This document shows, piece by piece, positions 46,578 through 59,627 of a DNA stretch of 64,000 nt (its first letter is position 1; each line of letters starts with the position of its first letter). Position numbers and translations under genes: made by a program. This DNA comes from Rattus norvegicus (Eukaryota; Chordata; Mammalia; Rodentia; Muridae): NCBI RefSeq assembly GCF_036323735.1, contig NW_026947409.1, positions 1 through 64,000 of the forward strand, read 5' to 3'. The notes below the pieces were generated by a model, which saw nothing but the letters and a program-made list of their open reading frames with translations, made no database searches and was not told where the DNA came from.

Positions 46578-49100
46578 TATGTAAACAAACCTCCGGGGGA
46601 TGGCAAATGAACATCTTATTAGATGCTGATAAAAATTTAAAAAATAAATATTTCTTCATGTTATAAGTCTTGGAAAATATCAGGAATTCAACGGCCATAC
46701 GAAAACATAGTAAGTATTAAAAAAAAAAAAGTAGCCAGCATCAAACTTACTGGAGAGAAATTTGAAGCAATACCACAAAAATCACGGACTGGAAAAGGTT
46801 GCCTAATCTTTACTTACTCCTTCAGTATGGTACTGGAAGTCTTATTCACAGAAAATAGAAAAAAAAAAAAAAACACGGGGCAAAACGGAAAAATTTAGAA
46901 AGCCAGAAGCTAATATATCACGATTTTTAGATGATGTGATTGTATATTTTAGTGACCCCAAAATTTCCACCAGAAAACTCCTTCAGCTGATAAACAACTT
47001 CAGCAAAGTGGCTGGATGTAAACTTAACTCAAACAAATCTATAGCATTCTACTTCAAGGATAAACAGTTTGAGGGGAACTTAAGGAAATAACAGCCTTCC
47101 CAATAGTCACAAATAAGAAAAAAATACCTCAGGTTTACTCTAAACAAGCAAGTGAAATTCTGTATGACAGGAACTTCAAGTCTCTGAAGAAAAAAAATAC
47201 ATTGACGAAGGTCTCATAAGATGAAATAATTTCCCATGCTCATGCATGGGAAGGGTTAATATTGTAAAAATGGCCATCTTGCCAAAAGCAGTCAACAGAT
47301 TCTAGGCAATCACCATCAAAATTCCAACTCAATTCTTCACAGAGTTAGAAAGACCAATTTGAAATATTAATATTAATATTAATAAAAATTGATCTGAACG
47401 GTACAGAGACAGTGAGGTAGATCAATGGACTATAGACACTTGATATTTGACAATGAACCAAAACCATCCAATGGAAAGATAACATTTTCAACAAATGTTT
47501 CTCATTCGACTGGAGGTTACCATGTAGAAGAATGGAAATCTATCAATTCTTATCACCCTGTGCAAAGCAGAAGTCGAAGTGGATCAAGTATCTCCACAAA
47601 AAATGACATATAATCTTAAACAAATAGAAGAAAAAGTGGGTAAGTTTCCTGTACAGAACACCAATGGCTTTTACTCCAAGATCAAGAATCTACAAATGGG
47701 ACTTCATAAAGCTCTTGTAGGGCTAGGGCTGTGGCATTTGGAAAAAGGTACAATCAACAAATTACGAAAAGATCTTTACCAATCTTCCATATGATAGAGG
47801 GCTAAAATCAATCTATACAAAGACTCAAATAGTCCTTTCAAAAATGCTGTATAGCGCTAAACACAGAATTCTCTACTGAGGAATATCAACATCCTTAGCC
47901 ATCAGGATAATGCAAATCACAAAATTCTAAGGTTACGCGCACTCCAGTTAGAATGGCTAAAGTAAAAAAATGAGATGACAACAGATGCTGGCAAGGAGGT
48001 GGAGAAAGACAAACTCTCCTCCATGTTTGGTCAGATTGCAAGCTTGTACAACCACTCTGGAAATCAGTCTGGAGTTTTCTCACAAAGTTGGATATAGGAC
48101 TACCTGAGGATACCACAAACCCACTTCTTGGATATATACCCAAAAGATCTCCAACATATAAGAAGGACACGTGATGCTACAGGTTGAGAGCACCTTTTTT
48201 TTTTATAATAGCCAGAAGCTGAAAAGAAACCAGATGTCTCTCCACATAGTAATGGATAAAGGAAATGTGGTACATTTACACACCTGTGTTCTTCTAAGTT
48301 ATCAAAAACAAAGTTTGTATAAAATTCTTAGGATGGAAGTAGAAATTATCATTCTGTGTGAGGTAACCCAGTCACAAAAGAACGCAAATGGTAAACATTT
48401 ATTAGAAGTGTGTATCAGCCCAAAAGTGTGGAATACACAAGAAAGAATTCTCAGGTCATATGAAGCCCAAGCAGAAAGAGGACCAAAATGCAGATGTTAC
48501 ATTCCTTCTTAGAAGGGGAAAAATATTCATGGTAGGAAATACAAGGATAAAGAGTTAACCAGGGACTGAAGAAAGGGTCAACCAGAGACTGCCTCTTGTT
48601 GGGATCTGTCCCATATGCAGTCACACAAACCAGTCACTATTGCTGATGCAAACATGCCCTTGTTGACAGGACTCAGATAAGGATATCTCCTGAGAGACTC
48701 TGACTGAACCCTACTGACACTGGTGAGGATGATTGTAGCTAAACATTGGACAGAAGAAGGGGGTTCAATGGAGTTGTTAGAGAGCTGAAGGGGTTTGCAA
48801 AACCCCAGGAAGAACAATAATATCAACCAACCAGACCCCACTAGAAATTTGAGGGATCAAACCACCCACTAGTGAGTAAAGATTGAGGGACCCATGAGTG
48901 CAGCCACATATGTGGCAGAGGATTGCACTGTCTAACATCGTTGAAAGGAAAAGCCCTTAATCCTGTGAAGACTTGTTTCCCAATGTAGGGTAATGCCGGG
49001 GCATTGAAGTTGAAGTGGATTGGTGGGAATGGGAACATCCCCAGCGATGTCATGTATCTGGTGGGGGTTATGGGAGAGGGAGGAAAAGAGATAACATTTG
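46578..49100 (+). mobile_element. Scrambled old L1, right arm (RT domain to 3' end)
   Basis: Plus strand, collinear with L1-2 from the RT region (about 34925) through the FADD region (about 46928), the C-terminal part (47440-48170) and the 3'UTR, to a tail reading 'aacatttgaaatgtaaatacataaa'. Numerous stops and shifts are present. Frames such as 47425-47613 and 48171-48512 are remnants. This arm and the inverted arm together look like one L1 copy with 5' inversion plus an internal shuffle. Confidence 0.82.
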
Positions 49101-49716
49101 AAATGTAAATACATAAAATGGTCAGGAAAATTATTAGATAAAAATGACATTTTGTCTCATTAAATTAATCATACAGTAAAATATCATTTCCCATTTCTGA
49201 TATTGGCACAAATGTTAGAGTTTGGCATTAACTTCCTTCGGTCTCTTTTGCTGTCTATACCCAACATGTCCCTTTTTGTTATGAGTTATATAAACAAAAA
49301 TCTATTTTTCAATTTAAAGGAATATAGATTGAAAAAATACTGATATCATTTGAGAAAGAAAGATACTAACAATTTTACTATACTTCCCTTTATTAAAAGT
49401 TAGACAACTCCTTGAAAAAACTTCAATGGATAATATCAAATATGTTTGTAGTAATGGTACATCAAATAATTTTTGTTAATAGCCACAAACAAGAAATGTT
49501 TCTGATATTTATGCATTATGGTATTTGATTATGGAAGAAACTGAATGATCTTAGATTTTGAAAATAATGTATATAAATCATTTATTTTTAATTTTTGTTG
49601 ACAGAAGTAAATTATCAACGAATACATATAAACAATGTGGCACAAACTTATAATATACATAGAGCAAATTAAATATATGCTTAATGAACCAAAGGTGAGC
49701 AATCATGTATAAAAGC
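49101..49716. other. AT-rich spacer
   Basis: No gene or repeat is recognised. Confidence 0.55.
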
Positions 49717-49728
49717 AAGATATATCAT

Positions 49729-49828
49729 GGGGTTGGGGATTTAGCACAGTGGTAGAGTGCTTTCCAAGGAAGTTCAAGGCCCTGGGTTCGGTCCCCAGCT
49801 CCGAAAAAAAAAAAAAGCAACAAAAAAA
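49729..49828 (+). mobile_element. Young ID SINE, plus strand
   Basis: Body 'ggggttggggatttagcaca' to 'cggtccccagctccg', then an A-tail with GCAAC interruptions. Flanked by a perfect 12-bp target-site duplication AAGATATATCAT (49717-49728 and 49829-49840). Confidence 0.97.
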
Positions 49829-49840
49829 AAGATATATCAT

Positions 49841-51423
49841 TGAGTCTACCTACAGTTGGAGTTAAGAGATGATTCATGATTCCATGTATTTCTTTCTAGA
49901 CACCTAATAAGATAAAATTAATGTTGGAAAATGCTTAAACTGCAATTAGTAGGTTAGATCGAATATACATATTTAAACATTGCATTTGAAGAAATATACA
50001 TAATGTATTTTCAAGTTTATGTACAGCATATACTAAAATACACTATCTCCATAAATTATCAATATGACTCAAGCAATTTCTATGCTCATATTAAAGTTGA
50101 ATTAGCAAGCATACATATACATGTATGTGTGTATGTACACACACACAGGCACACACACACACACAATACTCCTAAAAATTTAAAACAAATTAGCAAATAA
50201 TAAATTCATTCAGAGAAAACCATGTAAAGTGATGAACTAAATTTCCAGAATACTGCTCTCGCAAAAGAATACTTTCAGGCATATAAAACATTGCCTCAGG
50301 ATTTTTAAGAAAAATACGTATGTGGCCAATATATGTAATCAGATCCCAGTTAGACTTATCACTCAGAATTGAAGTAGAAATTGAAGTGGACCGGGGAAAA
50401 TATTAAATAACAGGGTTAACTATATTTTTTTTCAATTATAAAAAAGAAACATTGGAGAAACAGGTGAAAGGACACAACAGGTAAGATTGCTTTCTATTAA
50501 GCATTGATATCTAAATTTAGTCTTTATAGTCTATATAATAGACAGAGAAAAGTAAATCTTACAAGTTGTTTCTTGACTTAAACACATTTTTCTTGGCTTG
50601 TGAATATACCCAGAAACATTCAAGACAATGTAAAGGGATAGATGCAGTGTTTAAACTAGTAAAAGACCTTTTGTTTATTTACTAGTTATGAATGTATTTT
50701 TGTAGCATTTCTTCTCAGGTTTCTGTTTGATACATTATAAACCCGGCCTTTGGTGTGGTCGGTGCTTAAATTTAACTGAACATGGCTGAATATGACAATA
50801 TAATAGAAATGGATCTTTGGTGCAGAGAATACCTTTGGTTTCAACCTGGTTGTAATGAAATTGTGGCCAGAGTGTGCACAATGAAACAGAAGGTAAGAAA
50901 CTGTGGACTCGGGTACCGGGCTCTTTATGAGATTTCCCTTTTTAGTGTTGGCAGAATTGTTCCATGATATCAAGTGATTGTGCAGTGAGCTGGCCTTTTC
51001 TTTATTCCTGTAATGAAAGCAAATATTTGTTATTTTCAGTTCCTTCAGAGAGCTTGCTATGTGACTAGATCATTCAGCAACTCAGTATTAGGGTCTTAGA
51101 TGTGCAATTTAATTTTAATGTAATTGCATTTAGGTGAAGCTGTGGGTCGTTTGAGTTTATTAAACAGGAATGGGTCACATGAGATTAGAAAGTGGGGTTA
51201 AAACAGTGTGGTTTGGAATATATCGAGCATGTGGGATATGAATGTAGAAGTAAGAATGATGCAGACAGTATAGTATAAGTGAGAGAGGCATAGAAGCGGT
51301 GTGGAAAAAGAACTGAGGGAGGTAGGATGAAGTTCAATGTCTGCAAACATGACATAAGGCAACCTGTCACTTTATAGGTTAGGTTAAAATAAATACTAAA
51401 ATTGAAAACTGATACCTTATTTT
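49841..51423. other. Stretch without confirmed genes; (CA)n at 50137-50165
   Basis: AT-rich. It contains a short CA repeat. A 61-codon plus frame at 50782-50967 starts with ATG after a T-rich tract and crosses a GTAAGA donor-like site at 50892. I do not recognise the peptide, and no other exon supports it. Confidence 0.5.
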
Positions 51424-51447
51424 TCTTTCTTTTTTTTGGAGCTGGGA
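51424..51447 (-). mobile_element. Extremely truncated ID SINE
   Basis: A T-run plus 'ggagctggga', the last ten or so bases of an ID body in minus orientation. It is bracketed by similar words ('accttattttt' before and 'accttaattttt' after) that could be a target-site duplication. It is too short to be certain. Confidence 0.4.
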
Positions 51448-51839
51448 TAAGACCTTAATTTTTAATGCAATATACATCATGTTTGAGATAAAATGCCAGC
51501 AAGTGATATCAAAATAATATATTTATCTTATTTGATCTTAGTCATACTCTGCATAATTATTTGTTAAAAACATCACTTATCTTCCAATTGTGGTATCATT
51601 TAAAAAATTGCCTGTGAGGTAATAATTATTTATGGTAGAAGAGTATTATTATTATAAGAATATCAGCTGGAAAAAATGTGATTTGATTTATATTTTAAGT
51701 TGCTTTTTGCTTAATTTTTGCCCCTCTTGACATTCACTCATACTGAAATATAATTTTCAATGTTGATATACTACTATAAAAATATGTTTCTGCAGGGTTT
51801 TTGAAATTGCTCAATTATAAGTTCATATTATCCATAAAG

Positions 51840-52890
51840 TTCAGGATACCCTCCACAAACCTCATAGATCCAAAGAGGATAAACAAGAAGAAAGGCTTAA
51901 ATGCAGGTACTTGACTCTCACTTAGAATGGGGAATAAAATAGTCTTGGAGGGAGATTGAGGGAAGGAACTGGTTGGAAGAAGGAAGGGAGAAGAGAATGA
52001 ATTATGTGTGGGAAGGGACAGGAGATATGGCCAGATAGTCATGAGAAGGAAAGGAAATCTTGAACTTATGGTGATGAGGACGTAGGGGAAATATCCAGGG
52101 TGAGAAAGAGTCCTGGGATAGGGTAGGTACCCACGAATCAATGGGGGTTTCCTAGGCTGTGACTTACATTGGTGATATGGAACATGAAGAGGTCAACTCC
52201 TGTGGCAAGGAAGTACCACCAGTGGAGGGTTAAAGACACCAGTACACCCACAAAGCATTCAACGTAAAATTCGTCAAGTCTAAAAGAAAATCAGCGACTG
52301 AGTGACTTGCCAGTGAAATTGAGATCCATCCCATAGTCAAGCAACAATTCATGGCATTATTAATGTTGTTCTATTACACTCGCAGATAGGCGCATGTTGT
52401 ACTGAGAGACCCCACCCAGCAGCAGACTCAGGCACATACAGACACCTACAGCCAAACAGTGGATGGAGCTTGAGGACAGTTTGGTGGCCCAAAAGGCAAT
52501 AGAAACTGCACAGGAAGAACAACAGTGTCAACTAACTTAGAGCCCGGGGTACTCTTAGAGCCTGAGCCCTAACCAAAGATGATGCACAGGGTGTAGCTAG
52601 GCCCCTGGTGCATATGTGGCAGACATGTAGATCAATCTTCATGTGGCTTCCGCAAAAACTTGAGTGGGGGAAGTCCTGAAAGTTGTAGCCTGACCGAGGA
52701 ATCTGTTCCCAGACAGGGTTCCGTTGTCTAACTGCAGTTGGAGAGGATGTGCCTAATTCTGAAGAGATTTGATGTTTCAGAGTTGGGGCCATAACTAGGT
52801 GTGTCATCATCTTAGGAGAGAAGAGGAGTGGGACAGAGACTCTGTGAGGAAGTGACAAGGGAGGGGCAGCGTTTGGTATGGAAATTAAAA
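51840..52890 (+). mobile_element. Old L1 3'UTR (Lx/F-like), plus strand
   Basis: Purine-rich segment (51940-52110), then 'gagagaccccacccagcagcagactcaggcac', 'agccaaacagtggatggagcttgaggac', 'cctggtgcatatgtggcagacatgtagatc' and 'gcctaattctgaagagatttgatg'. These recall the 3'UTR of older rodent L1 subfamilies. Antisense frames here (51815-52141, 52532-52858) are shadows. Confidence 0.62.
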
Positions 52891-53539
52891 AAAATAATTA
52901 CTAAATTTGCTACATCTTTTTCAGTAATCTCCTAGATTATAGTCTCACTGTAGATAAATACTGTGTTTAAATCCAATCTCTATTTGTGGACTTCTATTAG
53001 GATAGCTGTTTAGTTTCTCTTTCCTTATCACAAGAGGTCATAAATAAGGGTCTAGCACTGCAATTTTCTTCAGAAGGCAGGCATAGATGTACCACAAACG
53101 AGGAGAGTAGGCAAACGAAATATAACTGAAAATTGAAGATTGAGCTAGAGTAGTGAACAGAAAAGTTATTTCTCATTTAATAACATGCCTTTTTATCATG
53201 AACAAATACAGGAACAGAAGATTCCATATATATATAACATATAACATATTTTTGGTCTTACATTTTCCTTTCCTTCAACTTCCCATAGATAATTCTAGTT
53301 TATATATATATATATATATGCATGAACAGCACTTGAAACTCAGCAGAAGATTCAGTGCAATGACCATGCGATTTACCTTATCATTAAAGAAGGTGTTTTC
53401 CAACTCTTTATCTGACATAGGGATCATATCCATTGAATAAGACCCAATAACTTATTCTTCAAAAATATATTACATACTAGAACAAATGCTTAAAATAATA
53501 GCACAAAAATTATCAAAATGTACAGGAAAAATACTAAAC
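52891..53539. other. AT-rich spacer
   Basis: A short (TA)n run at 53301-53318. A 95-codon plus frame at 53153-53440 has no recognised domain. Confidence 0.5.
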
Positions 53540-54600
53540 CCACAAATCATTGGTTAAGTATAAATACAAATGACAATGTTTATACTGTGTTGCTGAAAAA
53601 TGTACCCTAGAATACAGATGCTCGGACTAAATTTTAATATAGCTACTATAGAAATCGATATAGAAACTAAAAACTGAAATCACTTGTGATTCAATAGTAC
53701 CACTGAAAGAATATGTACCTGAAAGTATCTACCTATATATTTCTATGATACCTTTATTAAATGAGTTTATCTTCTCACTGTTCACAATATCCATGTTACA
53801 AAATTGGATAAATGACATATATAGACACTAGACCTTTATGTAACCAGAAAAAGAGAAAAATTACATAATTGGAATGGATATTGATGAAGCTAGATATCAT
53901 TGTCCCAATTGAAAAGAATAGAACTGTGAGGACAAATGCCTTAATCTTATGAAAGTAGACAACAACAGTTTGTTTGACTTTGAATCCTCTTCTATAGAAG
54001 GGAAGTCAGATCTCATGTTGTAAACATGGTCAAAGTTTCCCATGTCTCAAATGGTTGTAGAGAGGATCCTACTACTCCTGTTTTGCTAAATGACCATGTT
54101 GTCAAACTGTCTTCCAATTCTTATTGTTTTTGTCCATAGATTGCAGCTTTCATGAGCTGTGGTCAGAGAAATGTGTATGTGTACTGTGCAACAATTACTG
54201 CTGATATGTGTATCTGGTATAATTGCTAAGACTGTGAGAAGATGAAAGCTGATCATACGGCTGGGGAAACATTGCAGAAAATGAGAAGAAAGAATGTGAG
54301 GATTGGGAGGATGCAATCGTGACCTCTGGACATGACACAGTTATTGGACCTATGGACTCACTGCATCTACCCTAGTATTCACAAGTCCAGCACATGATTA
54401 AGACAAGATTAGGCAACATCCCAGCACGCAGTACTCAGTAAAGCAATGGATTACAAAGAAAAGAAAAAAATATGAAGAACATGAAACTGGAATGAGAATG
54501 TTCTGGAAAGAGTAGAACCAAGTTTAGGATAGGTGTGATCAAGGTACATTGTATATATGTATGAAGAATAAGTAAAAATTCCAAAATAAAAAATTCTGAA
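53540..54600 (+). mobile_element. Old L1 3' end (ORF2 tail plus 3'UTR)
   Basis: The first ~350 bp resemble an ancient ORF2 tail ('ttcacaatatccatgttac', 'tggatattgatgaagctaga'). The rest matches old 3'UTR style: 'gctgtggtcagagaaatgtg', 'gaaaatgagaagaaagaatgtgaggattgggaggatg', 'tctggacatgacacagttattgg' and 'catgattaagacaagattaggcaacatcccagcac'. No frame is conserved. Confidence 0.6.
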
Positions 54601-55290
54601 AATCTATTAAGACTTGTTGTAACCTCTGCAAGTCACTTTTTTCCCCTAAAAGTATCCTCACTTTTGGTAAGTTGCAGGAAAGTCAATGTTACATTAGTTC
54701 AGTGCATGGTGTCTGCATTATGGAAATATCAAACTGAGGGTCATTAATCTGTACAGAATAAATTCTATCTCCTGTTCAAATAAAATAAAATTAAACACTG
54801 TAATGATCCACCAAAACCAAACTGCACACTGGAGAGGTCAATGCAACCTGAAAAATGCCCTCTTCTTAACCTCAACCATTTTAATCTTTGAAACTCTGAA
54901 TACATGTGAAGAAAAAAAGTCTATCCTGATACACAACATGTAGTATGGTGTCTTTGTGACTTATATGGCAAGACATTCAGGGTTGCACATTGCCTTCATT
55001 ATGTCATTCATTTTAAAAATCCTAGGAGACCAAGATCTAAAATTCATGGGCTTTTGTCCTGACAGCTATGGATTGCACTCTGTCCATGATAACTTTATGT
55101 ATATTGGTTAAACTCTGAAAGTCAATTTGCTCCCTCACAAAATTAAATTGATTCATTGCTATGGTTATGATAATGATTTTTTGTAGAATAGTTATAAATT
55201 TCTCATGACAAAATGTGCTTCCTCTTCTGTTGGTTTGTCGGCTATTGATGAGCTTAACCCTCTTCCTTCCCAACATAGCACTTACTATAG
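54601..55290. other. Spacer upstream of duplication copy B
   Basis: AT-rich. A 79-codon minus-strand frame at 55037-55276 follows, in minus-strand order, the longer frame at 55292-55774. Neither is recognised. Confidence 0.45.
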
Positions 55291-55291
55291 A

Positions 55292-55774
55292 TTATTTTTC
55301 ACTGTCGATCTTATATACACTAAAGATAGGAAAAACACTGAAAATAGTATGGGCTTTGTTTTCTGTCCCAAAAGTTCTTTTTTTGAATTCTTCTTCATCA
55401 TTTTCATCACCACCACCAACAACAACAACAATGACATCATCACCATCATCATCTAATTTACTTGAAACTGAATTTGAAATTTTATTACACAATGAAATGA
55501 GGAGTATTCCCTTTGAAGCAGAGATATTGATGAAGACTAACTCCTGTGCAGTCATTTTAGTGTTATAAAGACATTGCCAAAATTGCTTCAGATGATTTAT
55601 TGAAATGCTAGCGCTCTTTACAACTGGTTTTGAGAGTCCCTTAGTAAAAGAATGGTCTTCTACAGCAAGACCTTCATTAACAGAAGTTTGATTTAACCCA
55701 TGTACCAACGAAGTGAAATTGTGCCAGAAATAAAATAGTGCCTCTCCAGAAACAGCTTTTATCCAATAATTCAC
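55292..55774 (-). other. 160-codon open frame, probably non-coding
   Basis: Longest frame in the window that is not L1-derived. The predicted peptide begins MNYWIKAVSGEALFYFWHNF. It includes a low-complexity acidic and valine run (about residues 108-130) translated from the microsatellite at 55394-55454. I recognise no family. Its N-terminal two thirds overlap duplication copy B; the homologous part of copy A (about 1-290) carries frame-shifting indels, so the frame is not conserved between paralogues. No splice or promoter signal is evident. Probably chance. Confidence 0.35.
55394..55454 (+). repeat. Trinucleotide-rich tract (ATC/ACC/AAC)n
   Basis: A mixed run of TCATCACCACCACC, (AAC)n and (ATC)n lies just upstream of the start of the A/B similarity in this copy. 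Confidence 0.85.
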
Positions 55775-58230
55775 ATCTACTTCTATTTCTTAATTGCCAT
55801 ATTGATATGGGCTTAGGATACAATATATTCTGATTTATTAATGGTATTTTAGTTTTATTTGGTAAATTGTGAAAATTTCAAAGGAACATACCTATATCCC
55901 ATACAACTTTTAATTTGAACTTGAAGAGTTTCATGAAAACTGAAGTATCAAAAATGTATATCTTCCCATTGAAAATGTGTAACATCCATCATGTGAAATA
56001 CCCACTATACCCCAATGGATTGATGTCTCTGAAAGCATTTAAAGACTGCATTACTTTAAGCGTGCAGAAGCTTCACTCATATAGTTGCAGTTCCAGATTG
56101 GCTGTAAACAAATCACTTTCTGTGAGTTGGAAAGTGACTAAAACTTTTGATATGAAACTAGTTAGGACTTTGAGAAAAGGGAGCAGACAGGCCATATAAA
56201 GTATGTTTTTAAAATTCTTTTCTTTAAAATAGACTTATTTATGCAATACATTTTTTACTGTTCCTCTAACCTCTATTTCTCCCCTTCTTCTATACCTCTC
56301 CTGTCACCTGTATCTACATTCCTTCTGACTCTCAGTAGATAACAAAAAATCATCTAAGGGACAAAATTAGGGTAAAGGTTAATGAACTGGAGTAGAACAA
56401 AACAAGCAGATAGCAAAGAGCCAATAAAAGGCACAAGAATCAGGTACAGACACAGGGACCCAGACTTCCATTCACATACTGGATAATTCTAAGGAAACAT
56501 AAAACCATGAAACAATATATACAAAATCATACAGAGTAGCAATTAATAGATAATTAAACAAATTAAAAAGAGGTAAAAGAAATTGTGAAGGAAATGTCCT
56601 GGTGGATTATGAGACAACGATTCTCCAAAGATAATTTTGAGTTCCCTTAGTGCTTTTTATGCACTCTACCCTTAAAATTGAATTGTGTACCCAGTGAGAG
56701 TCCCTTGGAGAAAAGTATGCTTTCATTTCAAATTATTACCCATTGGAGATAATTTCTGGTTGAGAGATAAGGTGATGTTCAGGGCTTGGCTTCTTTAAAG
56801 GGCTAATTAACAGGTAACAAGTTCTGTGAGGTGTTGTCTTCTGAGCAATATTCAGTTGTGACACTCAGGAATTCGCAATAATTACATCTATCTGAACAGA
56901 CCCTAAATTATGTTGACCCTGCCTATTCAAAGTTACTAAGGGCAGTGCTGGAAAATAAAAGATGATGTAGCCACTGGTGTCTTACTAGGGGTTAAATGTT
57001 TAGCTTCATGCCCTTGTTAACCAAAAAGGCTCAAGTTATATCCAGGGGTTCATGAAGGAAAATATAAAGATATTCACGTGCTATCAGGATTTAGTCCAAA
57101 GAGATTATGTTGGTTGGGGAGGATGAGGTTGAGAGTATAGAGGGCTTACATTCATGTTTTGTGCATGTATGGAATTGTCAAAGAATAACTTCCTTTCTTA
57201 AAACTTCTAAATGTAACCACAAAGAAAATTTGGGAGATATTCTTTCAAATCTGCTCTATTTGTTTTAAAAATTGTGTCTCATTGTGTAGCTCAAATTACC
57301 CTAGAACTGCCAGTGTTCTGTCTCCTGCATCCCCTGCTCTTTTATCAGGTTTACTCAATATTGACAAAATTATAGAATATATGTAAATATTCTGTTTTTC
57401 AAGTTTCATTAAATAATGCATTATTCTGTCATTTGTTTTTCAATTAACAATATATCTTGAATACATGTGCATGGGGAATTTCTTCATGGAATATCATGCA
57501 TTTAATAAATGGTAGTATACTCATTTGTTTAAATAATAATCTAATTGTGCCATTCAGATCATTTTCATTTTCATTAACTAAAGTTCGCTACAGAAAGTAC
57601 ACTGACTCAGGCACTCTACTCAATGGTGATTATTTACATTATATTTTGTATAAATTACAAAACACATTGTTGGAATGATGTCAAGACTGTTAAGTAATGT
57701 AATACTTGTATAAATACTGCCAAGTTTCCATTTCAGAAGACTCTAATAAATATATATTGCCATCAATTTTATATGAGAAACCATACTATACCATTCAAAA
57801 TTAAATGGTACACATATTTTAAAAAGGTATCAATCTCTAACTTCTGTCAGTTCTTTAATTAGTGGAAGGGTTGAACATGTTGAAGAGGAGGGCATCCTCT
57901 ATAGGAAGACAAGCAGTCACAACTAATCTGAATCGCTGAGATCTCCCAGACACTGATCCACCAAACAGGCAGGGCACCTAAGGTGATCGGAGGCCGTGAC
58001 ACATGTATAGCAGAGGACTGCTTGGTCTGGCGTAATCCTTGAGAAACTTGAGGCCACAGGGATTATGGTGCCTGGCAGGATCTGGGGAGAATCCTCCTCG
58101 AGTCAGGGGAGGAAGAGGTGGAATGGGATGAGGAACTGTGGGAAGGACATAGCACAATGGCAGGAATGTAAATAAATAAAATAATTTTTAAAATAGTTTC
58201 ACTCATAAATTCAAATGCTAGTTTCTTTTT
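55489..58230 (+). repeat. Segmental duplication, copy B
   Basis: Direct-orientation partner of 1-2937, starting at the same word that opens the window (ACAATGAAATGA) and ending at the same T-run. It lacks the ID insertion of copy A and keeps the empty target at about 55815-55829. Small differences include a 3-nt gain and several short indels. It contains the same B1-like trace (57265-57352) and the old L1 3'UTR piece (57850-58190). No gene is recognised. Similarity may extend left beyond what copy A shows, because copy A is cut by the window edge. Confidence 0.92.
57850..58190 (+). mobile_element. Old L1 3'UTR fragment in duplication copy B
   Basis: Paralogue of 2570-2905 with the same words and tail. 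It was present before the duplication. Confidence 0.65.
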
Positions 58231-58434
58231 ATCATCTACATTGCAATTCAATTGTGAAGTTTAGCGTTTTCGCTTACTGAACTGTGTAAGCATTAATCCT
58301 TAATTTACTCTTCATACTATTTGCGATTTTTTCCATTCTTACTACATTGCATCAATTGTGTTTTCATATGTCGTATGCTTACTATTTATTATTTGTGCAG
58401 AAAATATATTTAGGAATCTTTTATTTTAATGATC
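58231..58434. other. Short spacer after duplication B
   Basis: Unique AT-rich sequence that does not match the flank of copy A. Confidence 0.55.
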
Positions 58435-58625
58435 TGTTATGTGTGAATGTCTATGTATAGATTTGTGCACATGAACACAGGCACTTGGGGAGATCAGTTA
58501 TCAGATCCCCTGGAGATGCTTTTACAGCTGGTTGCAAGTGTCTTCATGGGTGTTGTAAACTTAACAAGTTTGCTCTAAAGAGTAATAAGTGCTCTTAACC
58601 ACTAAGGCAATACTACAATACTTAT
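58435..58625 (-). mobile_element. B2-family SINE, minus strand
   Basis: Reverse-complement B2: 'agatcagttatcagatcccctggagatgcttttacagctggttgcaag', 'catgggtgttgtaaact' and 'aataagtgctcttaaccactaaggca'. Its head is decayed. Confidence 0.75.
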
Positions 58626-59627
58626 TCCATAATAAAATCAACCTATTTATCATTTTCTCATGTATTTCAGTGTATCTTTATATTTGAGACATCTTGCCTC
58701 CTTCTCGGTGCTGAGACTACATTCAGGCATTTTTTTCCAGTTTTCTTTCCTTTATCTTTTAAGATGTTTTAGATTAAATATGTCAATATTATGCAGTAAA
58801 TCTTTCAAATTTTTACTTATATAACCTTGGTTCAGTATCTTTTTCTTTCCTCTGCAATGACTATATTAATTTTACAGTTTGCTGTTCTCTCTTCCTTTAC
58901 ACAATCCATCTCATGTGTTTTTTATTTCATATAGAATGAAGTAAAAGACTTTTAGTTTTTCTTTGAAGAGTTAATCTACTAAGAAAATGTGTTGAATTTC
59001 CTTTTTTAAGGCCAATACAATACATTATTGTATTAAAATATTCATAGGGTTTTGTTTTTTTTTCTTTTTCTTATTATTATTGTTCTTATTAGTCTCATTA
59101 CTAATATTCTGTTTAAGCTTTTATGTGCTCAGGTCATGTAGTAAATATGAAAATCTTCAAAACATATATGTGTGGGTATCAAATTTAGATTCTTGGTTTT
59201 TCATGGCATGAAAATTTATCTGCTCGGCCACCTCTCTAGAACACACTATAAAACTTTAAGGTGACATATACCTCCAGGGTGCTTGTATATATACAATGTT
59301 TTCGTCATTTGGATTTTAATAAATATATTTTGTTTACTCTAATTTATTTTATTTTCCATTTCCACTTGGTAACTCTAGTATGCTTATTTTAATATATAAT
59401 TAATAATTTAATCATAATTATTATGCATTTGATACCTAGCTAATATGATATTATCTTAGATACAATTGAATACATGCAATTAGATACCTAAAGCATGAAA
59501 CTTGGTACATAATTTTTTTCATTATTACTATGCATTTGCATAAAACAGAGAATATATCATCGTCACAATCATTACACAGAATGACAGCTACTAACTATCT
59601 GTGACTTTTAATCATTTAAAAGGAGTT
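58626..59627. other. AT-rich stretch before L1-3
   Basis: About 1 kb. A possible SINE trace in minus orientation lies at 59190-59245 ('tttatctgctcggccacctctctag'). No gene is seen. Confidence 0.5.
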
